This document shows, in pieces, positions 22,667 to 31,349 of a stretch of 64,000 nucleotides of DNA (positions are counted from its first letter, which is position 1; the number at the start of each line of letters is the position of its first letter). Origin of the DNA: Bradyrhizobium barranii subsp. barranii. Its GTDB lineage: Bacteria > Pseudomonadota > Alphaproteobacteria > Rhizobiales > Xanthobacteraceae. The DNA lies in the NCBI RefSeq assembly GCF_017565645.3, contig NZ_CP086136.1, positions 2,897,501 to 2,961,500 of the forward strand. The letters run 5' to 3'. A program made the position numbers and the translations under genes. The notes below the pieces were generated by a model. The model was not told the origin of the DNA. It made no database searches and was given only the letters and a program-made list of their open reading frames with translations.

Positions 22667-23635
22667 CTAGCGCCGGGAGCGTACGCGCAAGCCCGGCGCG
22701 GGTCGTTCTTGGAGCACGTCGCGGCGGAAGCGGTAGAGCGCCGCCGGCCGTCCGCCGGTCTGTGTCGACATCACGCCGGTCGGTTCGACCAAGGCTTCGG
22801 TTTCGACCAAACGGCGGAAATTTTGCTTGTGCAGGTGCCGGCCGGAGATCGCCTCCACCGTGTACTGCAGTTCAGTGAGTGTGAACTCGGCGGTCAAAAG
22901 TTCAAACACCACAGGACGATACTTCAGTTTTGCACGCAGCCGCGCGATCGCTGTCGCGAGAATCCGGCGGTGATCGAACCGCATGGAGGTGCCGAGCGCG
23001 GGAAGCTGCTTCCGCGCCAATGCCGCAGGACGGCCGTCGCGCCGCGCCTCCTCGATCAGCCCGGCCTCGTACAAAAGCTCGTAGCGGTCAAGAACGCGCT
23101 CCTCGTCCCAGGGGGCGCCGTCGAGACCGAAATAGAATCGCACGCGATCCCGGCGCGGCAGCGCGCGTGTGGTCTCCGGCGTCTCTTCCTCGGCCCATAG
23201 CGTCAGCGCCGGAATGATGTCGCGGGCGATGATCGCAGGCGGCTCCTCGCGCCAGTCTTCCCAGGGGAGGAAGCGATACCACGGTTCGAAGCTCGCGCCG
23301 GTCGCTGCGAGCTCGCCGCCCACCGCGCGCGTCAGCGCGAGATAGCCGATCGACACCATGTGCGCACCGGTGTCGCCGGCCTCGGCGTGACGGCCGCGAT
23401 CGCCGAACGTGTAGAGCTGCTCGACATAGCCGAGCCGCAGGCCCGCCTGCGCCTCGACCCAGGCGCGCAGGCCGATCTCGAACGTGCGATGGCTGGGCGC
23501 ATCGAACGGACCGAACGGCAGGCCCGCCAGCCCATCACTGCTGTGCGCGGTGAGGATCAGCGGCTCATGATCCTCGATCGCGACGATCGCCGCGGTCAGG
23601 CCGATCTCGATCGGCGTCAGCTGCGTGTCGCTCAT
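22667..23635 (-). CDS. nadQ: NAD biosynthesis regulator, NadQ-type (COG4111-like)
   Basis: A 322-residue protein. The first two thirds look like a Nudix-related sensor fold without an obvious catalytic Nudix box (ILTAHSSDGLAGLPFGPFD, LYTFGDRGRH). The C-terminal about 90 residues form a winged helix (FELLTAEFTLTELQYTVEA... RRLVETEALVEPTG...GRPAALYRFRRD), as in Nudix-related NAD regulators. From family knowledge, alphaproteobacterial NadQ represses nadABC. Here nadABC lies 14.5 kb away with two matching palindromes upstream. The gene follows the phosphatase gene by 19 bases. No copy of the palindrome is evident before this gene itself. Confidence 0.75.
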   Translation of the reverse strand: MSDTQLTPIEIGLTAAIVAIEDHEPLILTAHSSDGLAGLPFGPFDAPSHRTFEIGLRAWVEAQAGLRLGYVEQLYTFGDRGRHAEAGDTGAHMVSIGYLALTRAVGGELAATGASFEPWYRFLPWEDWREEPPAIIARDIIPALTLWAEEETPETTRALPRRDRVRFYFGLDGAPWDEERVLDRYELLYEAGLIEEARRDGRPAALARKQLPALGTSMRFDHRRILATAIARLRAKLKYRPVVFELLTAEFTLTELQYTVEAISGRHLHKQNFRRLVETEALVEPTGVMSTQTGGRPAALYRFRRDVLQERPAPGLRVRSRR

Positions 23636-23654
23636 GCGGCTGATGTCGCAGTTG

Positions 23655-24161
23655 TCATTCGAGCTCGATCACGAAGGGGCGGCCCTCGACCATCATTGCG
23701 CCCGGGCCCATCTCGTCGAGCGCGCGCAGCATGCGGCCGTTGCGTCCGAGCGCGCGGTCGGCAAGGCCGACGATGCGGCGGTTCGGCGAGGCGATCGGGG
23801 AGGCCGCGCGGATCTTCTTGGCGATCTCGATCTCGTCGCGATCCGGATTGAGGGCGCAGACGGCCGCGAACGCGCTCGCAGTGGAGCGGCTGATGCCGGC
23901 ATAGCAATGCACCACCAGCGGCGCGCTGCGGTCCCAGCCGCGCACGAAATTCAGTACCTGGTCGATATGAGCTTCGGATGGTGCGGTGAAGCCGTCCATC
24001 TCCTCGGTGATGTCGTCCATCGACACCTTGAGATGGTTGGCCGGCAGCACCGACACCGGACGTGCCACCTGCTCGACATTGGCCATGACGGTCAGCACAT
24101 GGCTGGCCCTGGTGAGGCGGACGGTTTCGGGAAGGGCGGCGAGGGAACAGACGTGGATCAT
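23655..24161 (-). CDS. Tyrosine/dual-specificity phosphatase-like protein
   Basis: A 168-residue cytoplasmic protein with the phosphatase P-loop HCYAGISRS (HCx5RS, about residues 84-92) and an upstream acidic loop (SMDDITEEMDGFTAPSEAH) that could supply the general acid. It resembles the small COG5350-type predicted protein tyrosine phosphatases. The substrate is unknown. It is the first gene of a pair with nadQ, so a role in NAD or nucleotide signalling is conceivable, though only from context. Confidence 0.82.
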   Translation of the reverse strand: MIHVCSLAALPETVRLTRASHVLTVMANVEQVARPVSVLPANHLKVSMDDITEEMDGFTAPSEAHIDQVLNFVRGWDRSAPLVVHCYAGISRSTASAFAAVCALNPDRDEIEIAKKIRAASPIASPNRRIVGLADRALGRNGRMLRALDEMGPGAMMVEGRPFVIELE

Positions 24162-24196
24162 GGCGGACCTTTTTGCCGCTGATTATAGCGAGCGCT

Positions 24197-24294
24197 CGTA
24201 GGGTGGGCAAAGGCGCATCGCGCCGTGCCCACGGTTTCGCATCGCGCACATTGCGGCTAGTTTGGTGGACGCGCTTCGCTTTGCCCACCCTACG
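24197..24294. repeat. Palindromic repeat, family C
   Basis: CGTAGGGTGGGCAAAG at one end and CTTTGCCCACCCTACG at the other are exact inverted copies, with partly paired sequence between. A related element lies at 33716-33809. Confidence 0.75.
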
Positions 24295-24305
24295 AAGGGA
24301 TGATG

Positions 24306-24920
24306 CTACGCGAACACCGCGTTGAACCGCTCCAGAAACTGCTTCTCGGCCCGCGCCGCGGTCCAGGGCGTGAGGTAGTCGCGGCGGATGCTGTCGGAGA
24401 GGCCGGGGTCCCTGCCGAACAGGCGCTTCGCCTCGCTTTCGCTGAAGCCGGCAAGCTCGGTTGCCTCCAGATAGGCCGCACCGCGATCGGCGGCCTTGAT
24501 GGCTTGCGTGATCTCCTCGGGCAGCGCCGGCGGCAGGCCGAAGCGGATGTGGATGGCGCCGAGCAGGCGCTTCTCGACCGCCTTGTAGTGGCCGTCGAGC
24601 ACGGCCTTGAACGGCGAGATCATGTCGCCGATCACGTATTCGGGCGCATCGTGCAGCAGGGCGGCGAGCCGCATGCGCTCGTCGACGCGCGGCATCTCGT
24701 GCCGCATCACGGTCTCCACCAGAAGCGTATGCTGCGCGACCGAGAAGATGTGCGCGCCGGTGGTCTGCCCGTTCCAGCGCGCCACGCGCGCCAGCCCATG
24801 CGCGATGTCGGCGATCTCGACATCGAGCGGAGAGGGATCGAGCAGATCGAGCCGCCGGCCCGACAACATGCGTTGCCAGGCGCGGGATGCCACGTCGCGT
24901 GCCGTTTTCTTCGCGGTCAT
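24306..24920 (-). CDS. HD-domain phosphohydrolase (YfbR/5'-nucleotidase-like)
   Basis: A 204-residue protein with the HD metal-site order: H in FSVAQHTLLVE, the HD pair in LAALLHDAPEYVIGD, and a later D in KAADRGAAY. This resembles YfbR-type deoxynucleotidases and related hydrolases, so a nucleotide substrate is plausible but unproven. The ATG overlaps the tag stop by four bases (ATGA), making it the third gene of the ygfZ-tag-HD operon. A longer in-frame extension into tag is not believable. Confidence 0.8.
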   Translation of the reverse strand: MTAKKTARDVASRAWQRMLSGRRLDLLDPSPLDVEIADIAHGLARVARWNGQTTGAHIFSVAQHTLLVETVMRHEMPRVDERMRLAALLHDAPEYVIGDMISPFKAVLDGHYKAVEKRLLGAIHIRFGLPPALPEEITQAIKAADRGAAYLEATELAGFSESEAKRLFGRDPGLSDSIRRDYLTPWTAARAEKQFLERFNAVFA

Positions 24921-25543
24921 TTGGCCTTGAGGCGCGGCTTGCGCTGCGTCTTGCCGCAGCTCGCGTGACAATGGCAGTCGACGAGATGGTCGTTGACCAT
25001 GCCGGTCGCCTCCATGAAGGCGTAGACGATGGTCGGACCGACGAATTTGAAACCGCGCGAGGACAGTTCCTTGGAGATCTGCGTCGACAGCGGCGTCGAG
25101 GCCGGCACGCTCGCAGTGGTCTTGAAATTGTTGACCTTGGGCCGGCCGTCCATGAAGTCCCACAACAGCTTCGAGAAGCCCGGGCCCTTCTCCATGATGT
25201 CGAGATACGATTTCGCGCTCAGGATCGCGCCGTCGATCTTGGCGCGATTGCGCACGATGCCGGCATCGTTCATCAGCGCGTGCACCTTCTTGTCGTTGTA
25301 GCGCGCGATCTTCTCCGGTTGAAAATCATCGAAGGCTTTGCGGAAATTGTCGCGCTTGCGCAGGATCGTGATCCAGGAGAGGCCGGCCTGGAAGCCGTCG
25401 AGGATCAGCTTTTCGTAGAGCGCACGGTCGTCATATTCCGGCACGCCCCATTCGGTGTCGTGATAGGCGACATAGAGCTGGTCTTCGCCGGGCCAGGGGC
25501 AGCGGGTCTTTCCGTCGGGATGCAGGCGGGGGGCTCGGCTCAT
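24917..25543 (-). CDS. tag: DNA-3-methyladenine glycosylase I
   Basis: Base-excision repair enzyme removing 3-methyladenine. The 208 residues show the Tag signature: RCPWPGEDQLYVAYHDTEWG near the N-terminus (first zinc Cys, Glu of WGVPEYD), FQAGLSWITIL and KFVGPTIVYAFMEA. The C-terminal zinc ligands lie in DCHCHASCG. The gene overlaps its neighbours by ATGA on both sides. Confidence 0.95.
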   Translation of the reverse strand: MSRAPRLHPDGKTRCPWPGEDQLYVAYHDTEWGVPEYDDRALYEKLILDGFQAGLSWITILRKRDNFRKAFDDFQPEKIARYNDKKVHALMNDAGIVRNRAKIDGAILSAKSYLDIMEKGPGFSKLLWDFMDGRPKVNNFKTTASVPASTPLSTQISKELSSRGFKFVGPTIVYAFMEATGMVNDHLVDCHCHASCGKTQRKPRLKAK

Positions 25544-26415
25544 GCGATGGGCTGCTTCAGGGGAATGCGGACGACGTCGGGTTCGGCGAGCCGCACGGCG
25601 AGGCCGCCGGCGGTGAGCGGCTGGCCGGCATCGAGCGCGTCCGCAACGCGGTCGATGCGCACCAGCGCGATGCCCTTGCCCTGGGCGGACGAGCCCATCG
25701 TGCCGACCGGCTTGTCGCCGGCCATAACACTGACGCCGGCCTCCGGCGAGAGGTCATCGAGCAGCACCTTGACGCTGCGGGTGCGCGCGGTGCCGCGATG
25801 CTGCATACGCGAGACGACCTCCTGGCCGACATAGCAGCCCTTGTCGAAATCGACGCCGGCGAGGCGGTCCATGTTGGTCTCGTGCGGGAACGCATCGCTG
25901 TACATGAAATCGAGCCCGCCGCGCGGCACGCCAAGCGCAATACGATGCGCCTCATAGGCGGAGGCATCGACCAGCTCGGCGCCGATGAGATCGGACAGCT
26001 TCTGCTTGAGATCTTCGGGGATCAGGATGCGAGTGCCGAGCGCATCATTGCGCGGATCGGCGAATGCAAGGTCCGGCTGCGCCGCAAGCTGGCCGTCCCA
26101 GGCCGCGAGCACACCGAGATCGAGGTTTTCCACCGTGACCTTGGCGCGCAGCTTGTAGAATTTCAGCTTGGTGGCGAGGCCCTCGGCCAGCGCCTTCGGA
26201 CAGTCGATCAGGAACCCGCCGCCATGGCCTGCGGGCACCTCTGTGATCAGGAAATCCACGATGATCTTGCCCTGCGGCGTCAGCAGCGCACCGAATCGCC
26301 CCAGGCCCGGCTTCAGCCTGTCGAGATCGGTCGTGATCAGGCCGTTGAGGAAGTTGCGCGCGTCCTCGCCCGCGACCTTGACCACGCTCCGGTCGGGAAG
26401 AAACGCTGATTTCAT
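25540..26415 (-). CDS. ygfZ: Folate-binding YgfZ/GcvT-like protein
   Basis: Tetrahydrofolate-dependent protein involved in maintenance of certain Fe-S enzymes. The diagnostic motif KGCYVGQEVVSRMQHRG is at about residues 194-210, in the second half of a GcvT-like fold. The N-terminus has RSVVKVAGEDARNFLNGLIT. ATG 26415 is used; an in-frame start 15 codons earlier adds a segment unlike the family. The protein is 291 aa. It is the first gene of the operon with tag and the HD gene. Confidence 0.92.
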   Translation of the reverse strand: MKSAFLPDRSVVKVAGEDARNFLNGLITTDLDRLKPGLGRFGALLTPQGKIIVDFLITEVPAGHGGGFLIDCPKALAEGLATKLKFYKLRAKVTVENLDLGVLAAWDGQLAAQPDLAFADPRNDALGTRILIPEDLKQKLSDLIGAELVDASAYEAHRIALGVPRGGLDFMYSDAFPHETNMDRLAGVDFDKGCYVGQEVVSRMQHRGTARTRSVKVLLDDLSPEAGVSVMAGDKPVGTMGSSAQGKGIALVRIDRVADALDAGQPLTAGGLAVRLAEPDVVRIPLKQPIA

Positions 26416-26516
26416 GTGAAAATCTCTTGCGACATGTTGCTCCGGAACGTAAGCCCGCAAGGCATAAACGACAAGACCTCAAGCTCCGCGCTTGGGGATG
26501 AGAGAGGCCTTCAGCC

Positions 26517-27851
26517 ATGACCCAGCGCTTCGATGTGATCCTCAAAGGCGGCACCGTCGTCAACCAGGACGGCGAGGGTGTTCGCGATATCGGCATCACC
26601 AACGGCCGCATCGCGGAGCTGGGCCCGCTGTCGCAGGCCTCCGCCGCTGAGGTGATCGACTGCAAGGGCCTCCACATCCTGCCCGGCGTGATGGACACCC
26701 AGGTGCATTTCCGCGAGCCCGGGCTGGAGCAGAAGGAAGACCTCGAGACAGGGTCGCGCAGCGCCGTGATGGGCGGCGTCACCGCCGTGTTCGAGATGCC
26801 GAACACGTCGCCATTGACCGTGACGGAGGCCACCTTCACTGACAAGGTGAAGCGTGCCCATCATCGCATGCATTGCGATTTCGCCTTCTTCATCGGCGGC
26901 ACCCGCGAGAACGTGCAGGATCTGCCGGTGCTGGAGCGCGCGCCCGGCTGTGCGGGCGTCAAGGTGTTCATCGGCTCGTCGACCGGCGCGCTGCTGGTGG
27001 AGGACGACGAGAGCCTGCGCCGCATCTTCCAGGTGATTCGCCGCCGCGCCGCCTTCCACGCCGAAGACGAATACCGCCTCAACGACCGCAAGTCGCTGCG
27101 CATCGAGGGCGATCCGCGTTCGCATCCGGTCTGGCGCGACGAGACCGCGGCGCTGATGGCGACGCAGCGGCTGGTCAAGCTCGCGCACGAGACCGGCAAG
27201 CGCATCCATGTGCTGCACATCTCGACCAAGGAAGAGATCGAGTTCCTGCGTGACCACAAGGATGTCGCTTCCTGCGAGGCGACGCCGCATCATCTCACGC
27301 TGGTCGCACCCGAATGCTACGAGCGGCTCGGCACGCTGGCGCAGATGAACCCGCCGGTGCGCGGGGCCGATCACCGCGCCGGCATCTGGCGCGGCATCGA
27401 GCAAGGCATCATCGACGTGCTCGGCTCCGACCATGCCCCGCATACGCTGGAAGAGAAGTCGAAGACCTATCCGGCCTCGCCCTCCGGCATGACCGGGGTG
27501 CAAACGCTGGTGCCGCTCATGCTCGACCACGTCAACGCCGGCCGGCTGTCGCTGGCACGCTTCGTCGACCTCACCAGCGCGGGCCCCGCGCGTCTCTACA
27601 ACATGGCCTGCAAGGGCCGCATTGCCGCAGGCTACGACGCCGACTTCACGGTCGTCGATCTCAAGCGCAGCGAGACCATCACCAACAAATGGGTCGCGTC
27701 CAAAGCCGGCTGGACCCCCTATGACGGCGTCCGCGTCACAGGCTGGCCCGTCGGCACCTTCATCCGCGGCCGCCGCGTGATGTGGCAGGGCGAACTGGTG
27801 ACGGCCTCGCAGGGCGAGCCGGTGCGGTTTCTGGAGACGCTGAAGCAGTAA
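26517..27851 (+). CDS. Dihydroorotase-like amidohydrolase (type I)
   Basis: A 444-residue metal-dependent cyclic amidohydrolase of the dihydroorotase/allantoinase branch. PGVMDTQVHFREPGLEQKEDLETGS is the dihydroorotase N-terminal signature, but the usual HxH pair reads QxH (Gln for the first metal His). Later metal or substrate residues are present: the Lys in GVKVFIGSS, HVLHIST, EATPHHL and GSDHAPH. The altered first ligand and the isolation from other pyr genes leave the substrate open; a pyrimidine-ring hydrolase is likely. It starts at ATG 26517, divergent from ygfZ. Confidence 0.85.
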   Translation: MTQRFDVILKGGTVVNQDGEGVRDIGITNGRIAELGPLSQASAAEVIDCKGLHILPGVMDTQVHFREPGLEQKEDLETGSRSAVMGGVTAVFEMPNTSPLTVTEATFTDKVKRAHHRMHCDFAFFIGGTRENVQDLPVLERAPGCAGVKVFIGSSTGALLVEDDESLRRIFQVIRRRAAFHAEDEYRLNDRKSLRIEGDPRSHPVWRDETAALMATQRLVKLAHETGKRIHVLHISTKEEIEFLRDHKDVASCEATPHHLTLVAPECYERLGTLAQMNPPVRGADHRAGIWRGIEQGIIDVLGSDHAPHTLEEKSKTYPASPSGMTGVQTLVPLMLDHVNAGRLSLARFVDLTSAGPARLYNMACKGRIAAGYDADFTVVDLKRSETITNKWVASKAGWTPYDGVRVTGWPVGTFIRGRRVMWQGELVTASQGEPVRFLETLKQ

Positions 27852-27885
27852 GGTGATGTGTGGGGACGCACAGTGCCTCCCCACC

Positions 27886-27965
27886 CGTCATTGCGAGCGC
27901 AGCGAAGCAATCCAGAATCCCTCCGCGGTGGTAGTCTGGATTGCTTCGCTGCGCTCGCAATGACG
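27886..27965. repeat. Perfect palindromic repeat, family D
   Basis: 31-bp perfectly inverted arms (CGTCATTGCGAGCGCAGCGA... and its complement) are separated by an 18-base loop. The arm end (CGCTGCGCTCGCAATGACGA) recurs at the end of the 48476-48615 element. Confidence 0.85.
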
Positions 27966-28008
27966 AGGGGAGAGGTCTACACTTCCTCTCGAACGGGAGA
28001 GCAGTCCG

Positions 28009-28878
28009 ATGTCCCAACCGACGCCCCTCATCACCACTGTGCAACTCGCCGCGATTCTCGGCGATCCCAACCTCCGCCTCTACGACTGCACGACCTATAA
28101 CGAGCCGGTGCCGCCCGGTAGCGATGTGCCCTATCGCGCGGTGCCCGGCGACAAGACGTTCGCGGCCGGCCACATCCCCGGCGCCGATTTCCTCGACCTG
28201 CAAGGCGAGTTCTCCGACACCTCCGCGCAACAGCTCTTCATGATGGCTGGCGTGCCCCAGCTAGAGGCCGCCTTCGGTCGCCACGGCGCTGACGCATCCA
28301 AGACCATCGTGCTCTACAGCATCGGCACCATGATGTGGTCGACGCGATTCTGGTGGATGCTGCGCTCGCTCGGTGTCGATGCACAGGTGCTCGACGGCGG
28401 TTTTGACAAATGGAAGGACGAGGGGCGCCCGGTCGAGACGGGCGCGCCGAAGGGCTATCCCGCCACCACCTTCAAGGCCGCGCCGCGCGCGGGCTTCTTC
28501 GTCGACAAGACCACCGTGAAGGCGCGGATCGGCGATCCCTCGACCGTGATCGTCAACGCGCTCGGGCCGCAATTTCATCAAGGCCTCGAGCCGAGCCGCT
28601 ACGGCCGGCCCGGCCGCGTACCCGGCAGCGTCAACGTGCCCGCGGCCACGCTCGCCAAGGCCGACAAGACACTGACGACGCTTGCCGATGCCGAAGCGAA
28701 ATTCGCGGCCCAGGGCGTTACGCGCGACAAGAATGTGATCTGCTATTGCGGCGGCGGCATCTCGGCGACGATCGACCTCTTGATGCTGACGCAGCTCGGC
28801 TACGACAAGCTGACGCTGTACGATGCCTCCATGGGCGAATGGGCGAGGGATCCGGCACTGCCGATCGAGACGGACTAG
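28009..28878 (+). CDS. sseA: Sulfurtransferase with two rhodanese domains
   Basis: Thiosulfate/3-mercaptopyruvate sulfurtransferase-like protein of 289 residues. The N-terminal inactive rhodanese domain has DFLDLQGEFSD and FGRHGADASKTIVLYS. The C-terminal catalytic domain has the persulfide Cys in NVICYCGGGISATID (about residues 243-257). GGGI instead of the SGVT loop of classical mercaptopyruvate enzymes leaves the sulfur donor uncertain. Palindromic repeats lie on both sides. Confidence 0.85.
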   Translation: MSQPTPLITTVQLAAILGDPNLRLYDCTTYNEPVPPGSDVPYRAVPGDKTFAAGHIPGADFLDLQGEFSDTSAQQLFMMAGVPQLEAAFGRHGADASKTIVLYSIGTMMWSTRFWWMLRSLGVDAQVLDGGFDKWKDEGRPVETGAPKGYPATTFKAAPRAGFFVDKTTVKARIGDPSTVIVNALGPQFHQGLEPSRYGRPGRVPGSVNVPAATLAKADKTLTTLADAEAKFAAQGVTRDKNVICYCGGGISATIDLLMLTQLGYDKLTLYDASMGEWARDPALPIETD

Positions 28879-28884
28879 CTCTTA

Positions 28885-29035
28885 CCCTCCCCTGGAGGGG
28901 GAGGGTCGCTTCGCATGGAGCGAAAGCGCAATGCGAAGCGGGGTGGGGTGATCCCTCCACTCGGGCACCGCCTCAAAGGTATAGACTGTCACCCCACCCC
29001 GCTCGCGCTGCGCGCGATCGACCCTCCCCCTCCAG
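28885..29035. repeat. Palindromic repeat, family E
   Basis: Starts ACCCTCCCCTGGAGGGGGAG and ends CGACCCTCCCCCTCCAG. An inner pair GCGGGGTGGGGTG / CACCCCACCCCGC is inverted around the centre. It could end the sseA transcript. Confidence 0.75.
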
Positions 29036-29084
29036 TCGCAGGCCTGCATCCAATGTCCGGAACGAATGGAAACAGGTGACCACC

Positions 29085-29774
29085 ATGCAGCGGACCGCAG
29101 CCGGCCTGTCCGCCGGCGCCAGAGCATCGGAAGCCGAACTGGTCGACCGCGCGCGGGGCCGTGACGAGGCCGCGCTGCGCGAGATCATGCAGGCCAACAA
29201 CCGCAGGCTCTACCGTCTTGCGCGCGGTATCCTGCGCAGCGACAGCGAAGCCGAGGACGTGGTGCAGGAAACCTATGTCCGGGCCTTTACCCGTCTGGAC
29301 GACTTCCGCGGCGAGTCCGGGCTGTCGACCTGGCTGTCGCGCATTGCCATCAACGAGGCGCTTGGCCGGGCGCGAAGCCGCAAGCCGCATGTCGAGCTCG
29401 GCGCTCTGCCGGAAGAGGCGCTCGACGCGCAGATCATAAAATTTCCCGTTTCTCCCGCAGGCGATCCGGAAAGGACCATGGCCCAACGTGAAATCCAGCG
29501 CGTCGTCGAACGCGCAATCGACGAACTGCCGGATGTCTTCCGCATGGTCTTCGTCGCGCGCGTCATGGAGGGGATGAACATCGAGGAGACCGCCGATCTG
29601 CTCGGCGTCAAGCCCGAGACCGTGAAGACGCGGCTGCACCGTGCGCGCACCATGCTGCGCGAGAACGTCGAGAAGGAGATCGGTCCGGTGATGATGGATG
29701 CGTTCCCGTTCGCCGGGTGGCGCTGCGAGCGGCTGACCGTATCCGTGCTGAAGCGGCTCGGCAGCGGCGGCTGA
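29085..29774 (+). CDS. ECF-type RNA polymerase sigma factor
   Basis: A sigma-70 family extracytoplasmic-function factor of 229 residues. Region 2 contains RRLYRLARGILRSDSEAEDVVQETYVRAF (about 40-68) and FRGESGLSTWLSRIAINEALGRAR. Region 4 contains AIDELPDVFRMVFVARVMEGMNIEETADLLGVKPETVKTRLHRAR, a clear helix-turn-helix. A 30-residue C-terminal extension is present. ATG 29085 begins the sigma factor; upstream in-frame sequence belongs to the sseA/repeat region. No anti-sigma gene is adjacent; DUF4142 and cupredoxin genes follow on the same strand. Confidence 0.92.
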   Translation: MQRTAAGLSAGARASEAELVDRARGRDEAALREIMQANNRRLYRLARGILRSDSEAEDVVQETYVRAFTRLDDFRGESGLSTWLSRIAINEALGRARSRKPHVELGALPEEALDAQIIKFPVSPAGDPERTMAQREIQRVVERAIDELPDVFRMVFVARVMEGMNIEETADLLGVKPETVKTRLHRARTMLRENVEKEIGPVMMDAFPFAGWRCERLTVSVLKRLGSGG

Positions 29775-29862
29775 AGTTTTTCGGGAACGTTTGCGCGAAA
29801 ATCCCATCCAATGCCTGTGAAGCAACGCCGGCAAACCGTCCGGCAGCACAGGAGTTTCAAAC

Positions 29863-30396
29863 ATGTTCACCCGATGGAGCGCGGCGATCGCCGCGGCAAT
29901 TCTGTTGTCGAGCCCGGCGCTGCTGCAAGGCGCGAGCGCAGCCGACAAGCCCACCGATCCGCAGATCGCTCACATCGCCTACACCGCGGGCGTGATCGAC
30001 ATCAACGCGGCCAAGCAGGCGCAGAAAAAGGCCAAGAACAAGGGCGTCAAGGCGTTTGCCGAGGACATGCTGCGCGACCACGAGGCGGTCAACAAGCAGG
30101 CGCTGGCGCTGGTCAAGAAGCTGAACGTTACGCCTGAAGACAACGATACCAGCAAGGCGCTGTCGAAGCAGGCGAGCGACAAGCTGGCTGAGCTCGACAA
30201 GCTGAGCGGCGCGGCCTTCGACAAGGCCTATGTCGCGAACGAGGTCGCCTACCACAAGGCGGTCAACGGCGCGCTGGAAACCCAGCTCATCCCGTCCGCC
30301 GGCAATGCCGAGCTCAAGAGCCTGTTGCAGACCGGCCTGAAGATTTTTCAGGGCCATCAGCAGCACGCCGAGCATGTCGCGGCCGAGCTGAAATAG
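29863..30396 (+). CDS. Periplasmic DUF4142 protein
   Basis: A 177-residue secreted helical protein. The signal peptide is AAIAAAILLSSPALLQGASA with cleavage before ADKP. The mature part has the ferritin-like-helix pattern of DUF4142: IAHIAYTAGVIDINAAKQAQKKA, FAEDMLRDHEAVNKQA, FDKAYVANEVAYHKAV and FQGHQQHAEHVAAELK, with His/Glu-rich helices. Function unknown. Its stop is ten bases before the cupredoxin ATG, so the two are probably cotranscribed, perhaps with the sigma gene 88 bases upstream. Confidence 0.88.
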   Translation: MFTRWSAAIAAAILLSSPALLQGASAADKPTDPQIAHIAYTAGVIDINAAKQAQKKAKNKGVKAFAEDMLRDHEAVNKQALALVKKLNVTPEDNDTSKALSKQASDKLAELDKLSGAAFDKAYVANEVAYHKAVNGALETQLIPSAGNAELKSLLQTGLKIFQGHQQHAEHVAAELK

Positions 30397-30406
30397 GGGG
30401 TGTGGG

Positions 30407-30727
30407 ATGAAGCTGGGACACCTCGCTTCGATCGCGCTTGCGGTCGTCTTGCTGTCGATCGTCGTCCCGGCGCGCGCCGCGACCATTCAGATCATAATGG
30501 ACAATCTCGTGGTCTCACCGGCCGAAACGTCCGCGAAGGTCGGTGATACCATCGAATGGATCAACAAGGACGTGTTCGCGCACACCGCCACGGCGAAGAA
30601 CGGCGATTTCGACGTGATGCTGCCACCGAAGAAGTCTGCAACGTTTGTTCTGAAGAAGGCGGGAACAGTCGATTATTACTGCCGCTATCATCCCAACATG
30701 AAAGCGACGCTCAAGGTCGCGCCGTGA
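30407..30727 (+). CDS. Small type-1 copper protein (cupredoxin)
   Basis: A 106-residue periplasmic electron-transfer protein with a Sec signal (IALAVVLLSIVVPARA). The mature beta-sandwich retains all four copper ligands: His in FAHTATAKNG and Cys-His-Met in YYCRYHPNM. It resembles amicyanin/plastocyanin-like proteins. GGGGTGTGGG before the ATG provides a ribosome site. The partner oxidoreductase is not visible in the window. Confidence 0.9.
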   Translation: MKLGHLASIALAVVLLSIVVPARAATIQIIMDNLVVSPAETSAKVGDTIEWINKDVFAHTATAKNGDFDVMLPPKKSATFVLKKAGTVDYYCRYHPNMKATLKVAP

Positions 30728-30923
30728 GGGAGGAGGGAGTGCATTCCCGATCGTAGTGGGAATATCTCCCGGTCATCGCGAGACTAATGCTTGTCCGGGG
30801 GAGGCGGCTTCCGTGCGATAAACGCGGCAGACTTCGCGAACCTGTTCGCCAGATCCCGTTCGCCAAGTCATTCATCCGTAGACTGGCCCCGCCCGTGCGG
30901 CGGGGTCATTTTTCGCAAGAAGC

Positions 30924-31190
30924 TTACTGCCTTGCGAGAGTGACCGAGAATTCGCCGTTGCGGATGCGGCCCGGAAAGCCCTCGACGAATTTCGCCACCG
31001 CATCCTCGCCGTAGGTGCCGACGAGCTCGGCGAATGCCGCAAACAGGCTCGCCTGCGCCAGGCAGTCGCCGTCGACGCCATCATGGCGCGCTTCGGCCCA
31101 GGCCTCGTTGAGATAGCTCAGCGCGGCCTGTTTCTGCTCGTGATCGGGCAGCGGCGCGCGGGCGGGGGCGTAGGACACTGAATGGCTCAT
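30924..31190 (-). CDS. Conserved hypothetical protein
   Basis: An 88-residue, soluble, mostly helical protein (EQKQAALSYLNEAWAEARHDGVDGDCLAQASLFAAFAELVGTYGEDAVAKFVEGFP in pieces). No signal peptide or catalytic motif is seen. Codon use matches the neighbours. The 200 bases between it and the convergent cupredoxin gene contain no supported gene. Confidence 0.65.
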   Translation of the reverse strand: MSHSVSYAPARAPLPDHEQKQAALSYLNEAWAEARHDGVDGDCLAQASLFAAFAELVGTYGEDAVAKFVEGFPGRIRNGEFSVTLARQ

Positions 31191-31349
31191 GAAACTCGAT
31201 CAGGGCTGGGGCGCGATCCACGGCGATGCGCTGTACCAAAGGTGTAGCACGCGTATTAACGCCCGCTAGGCCACATCTTTAGGAACGGTTAACGGCTGTG
31301 AACAAAGTCGATGACAGGGTTCCGGATACGCGTTCGCGTTCATCTCTCT

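Noticed and set aside
24299..25163. Longer version of the HD-domain gene reaching back into tag
   Set aside because: The added residues are an out-of-frame reading of tag; the ATGA overlap start at 24920 is natural.
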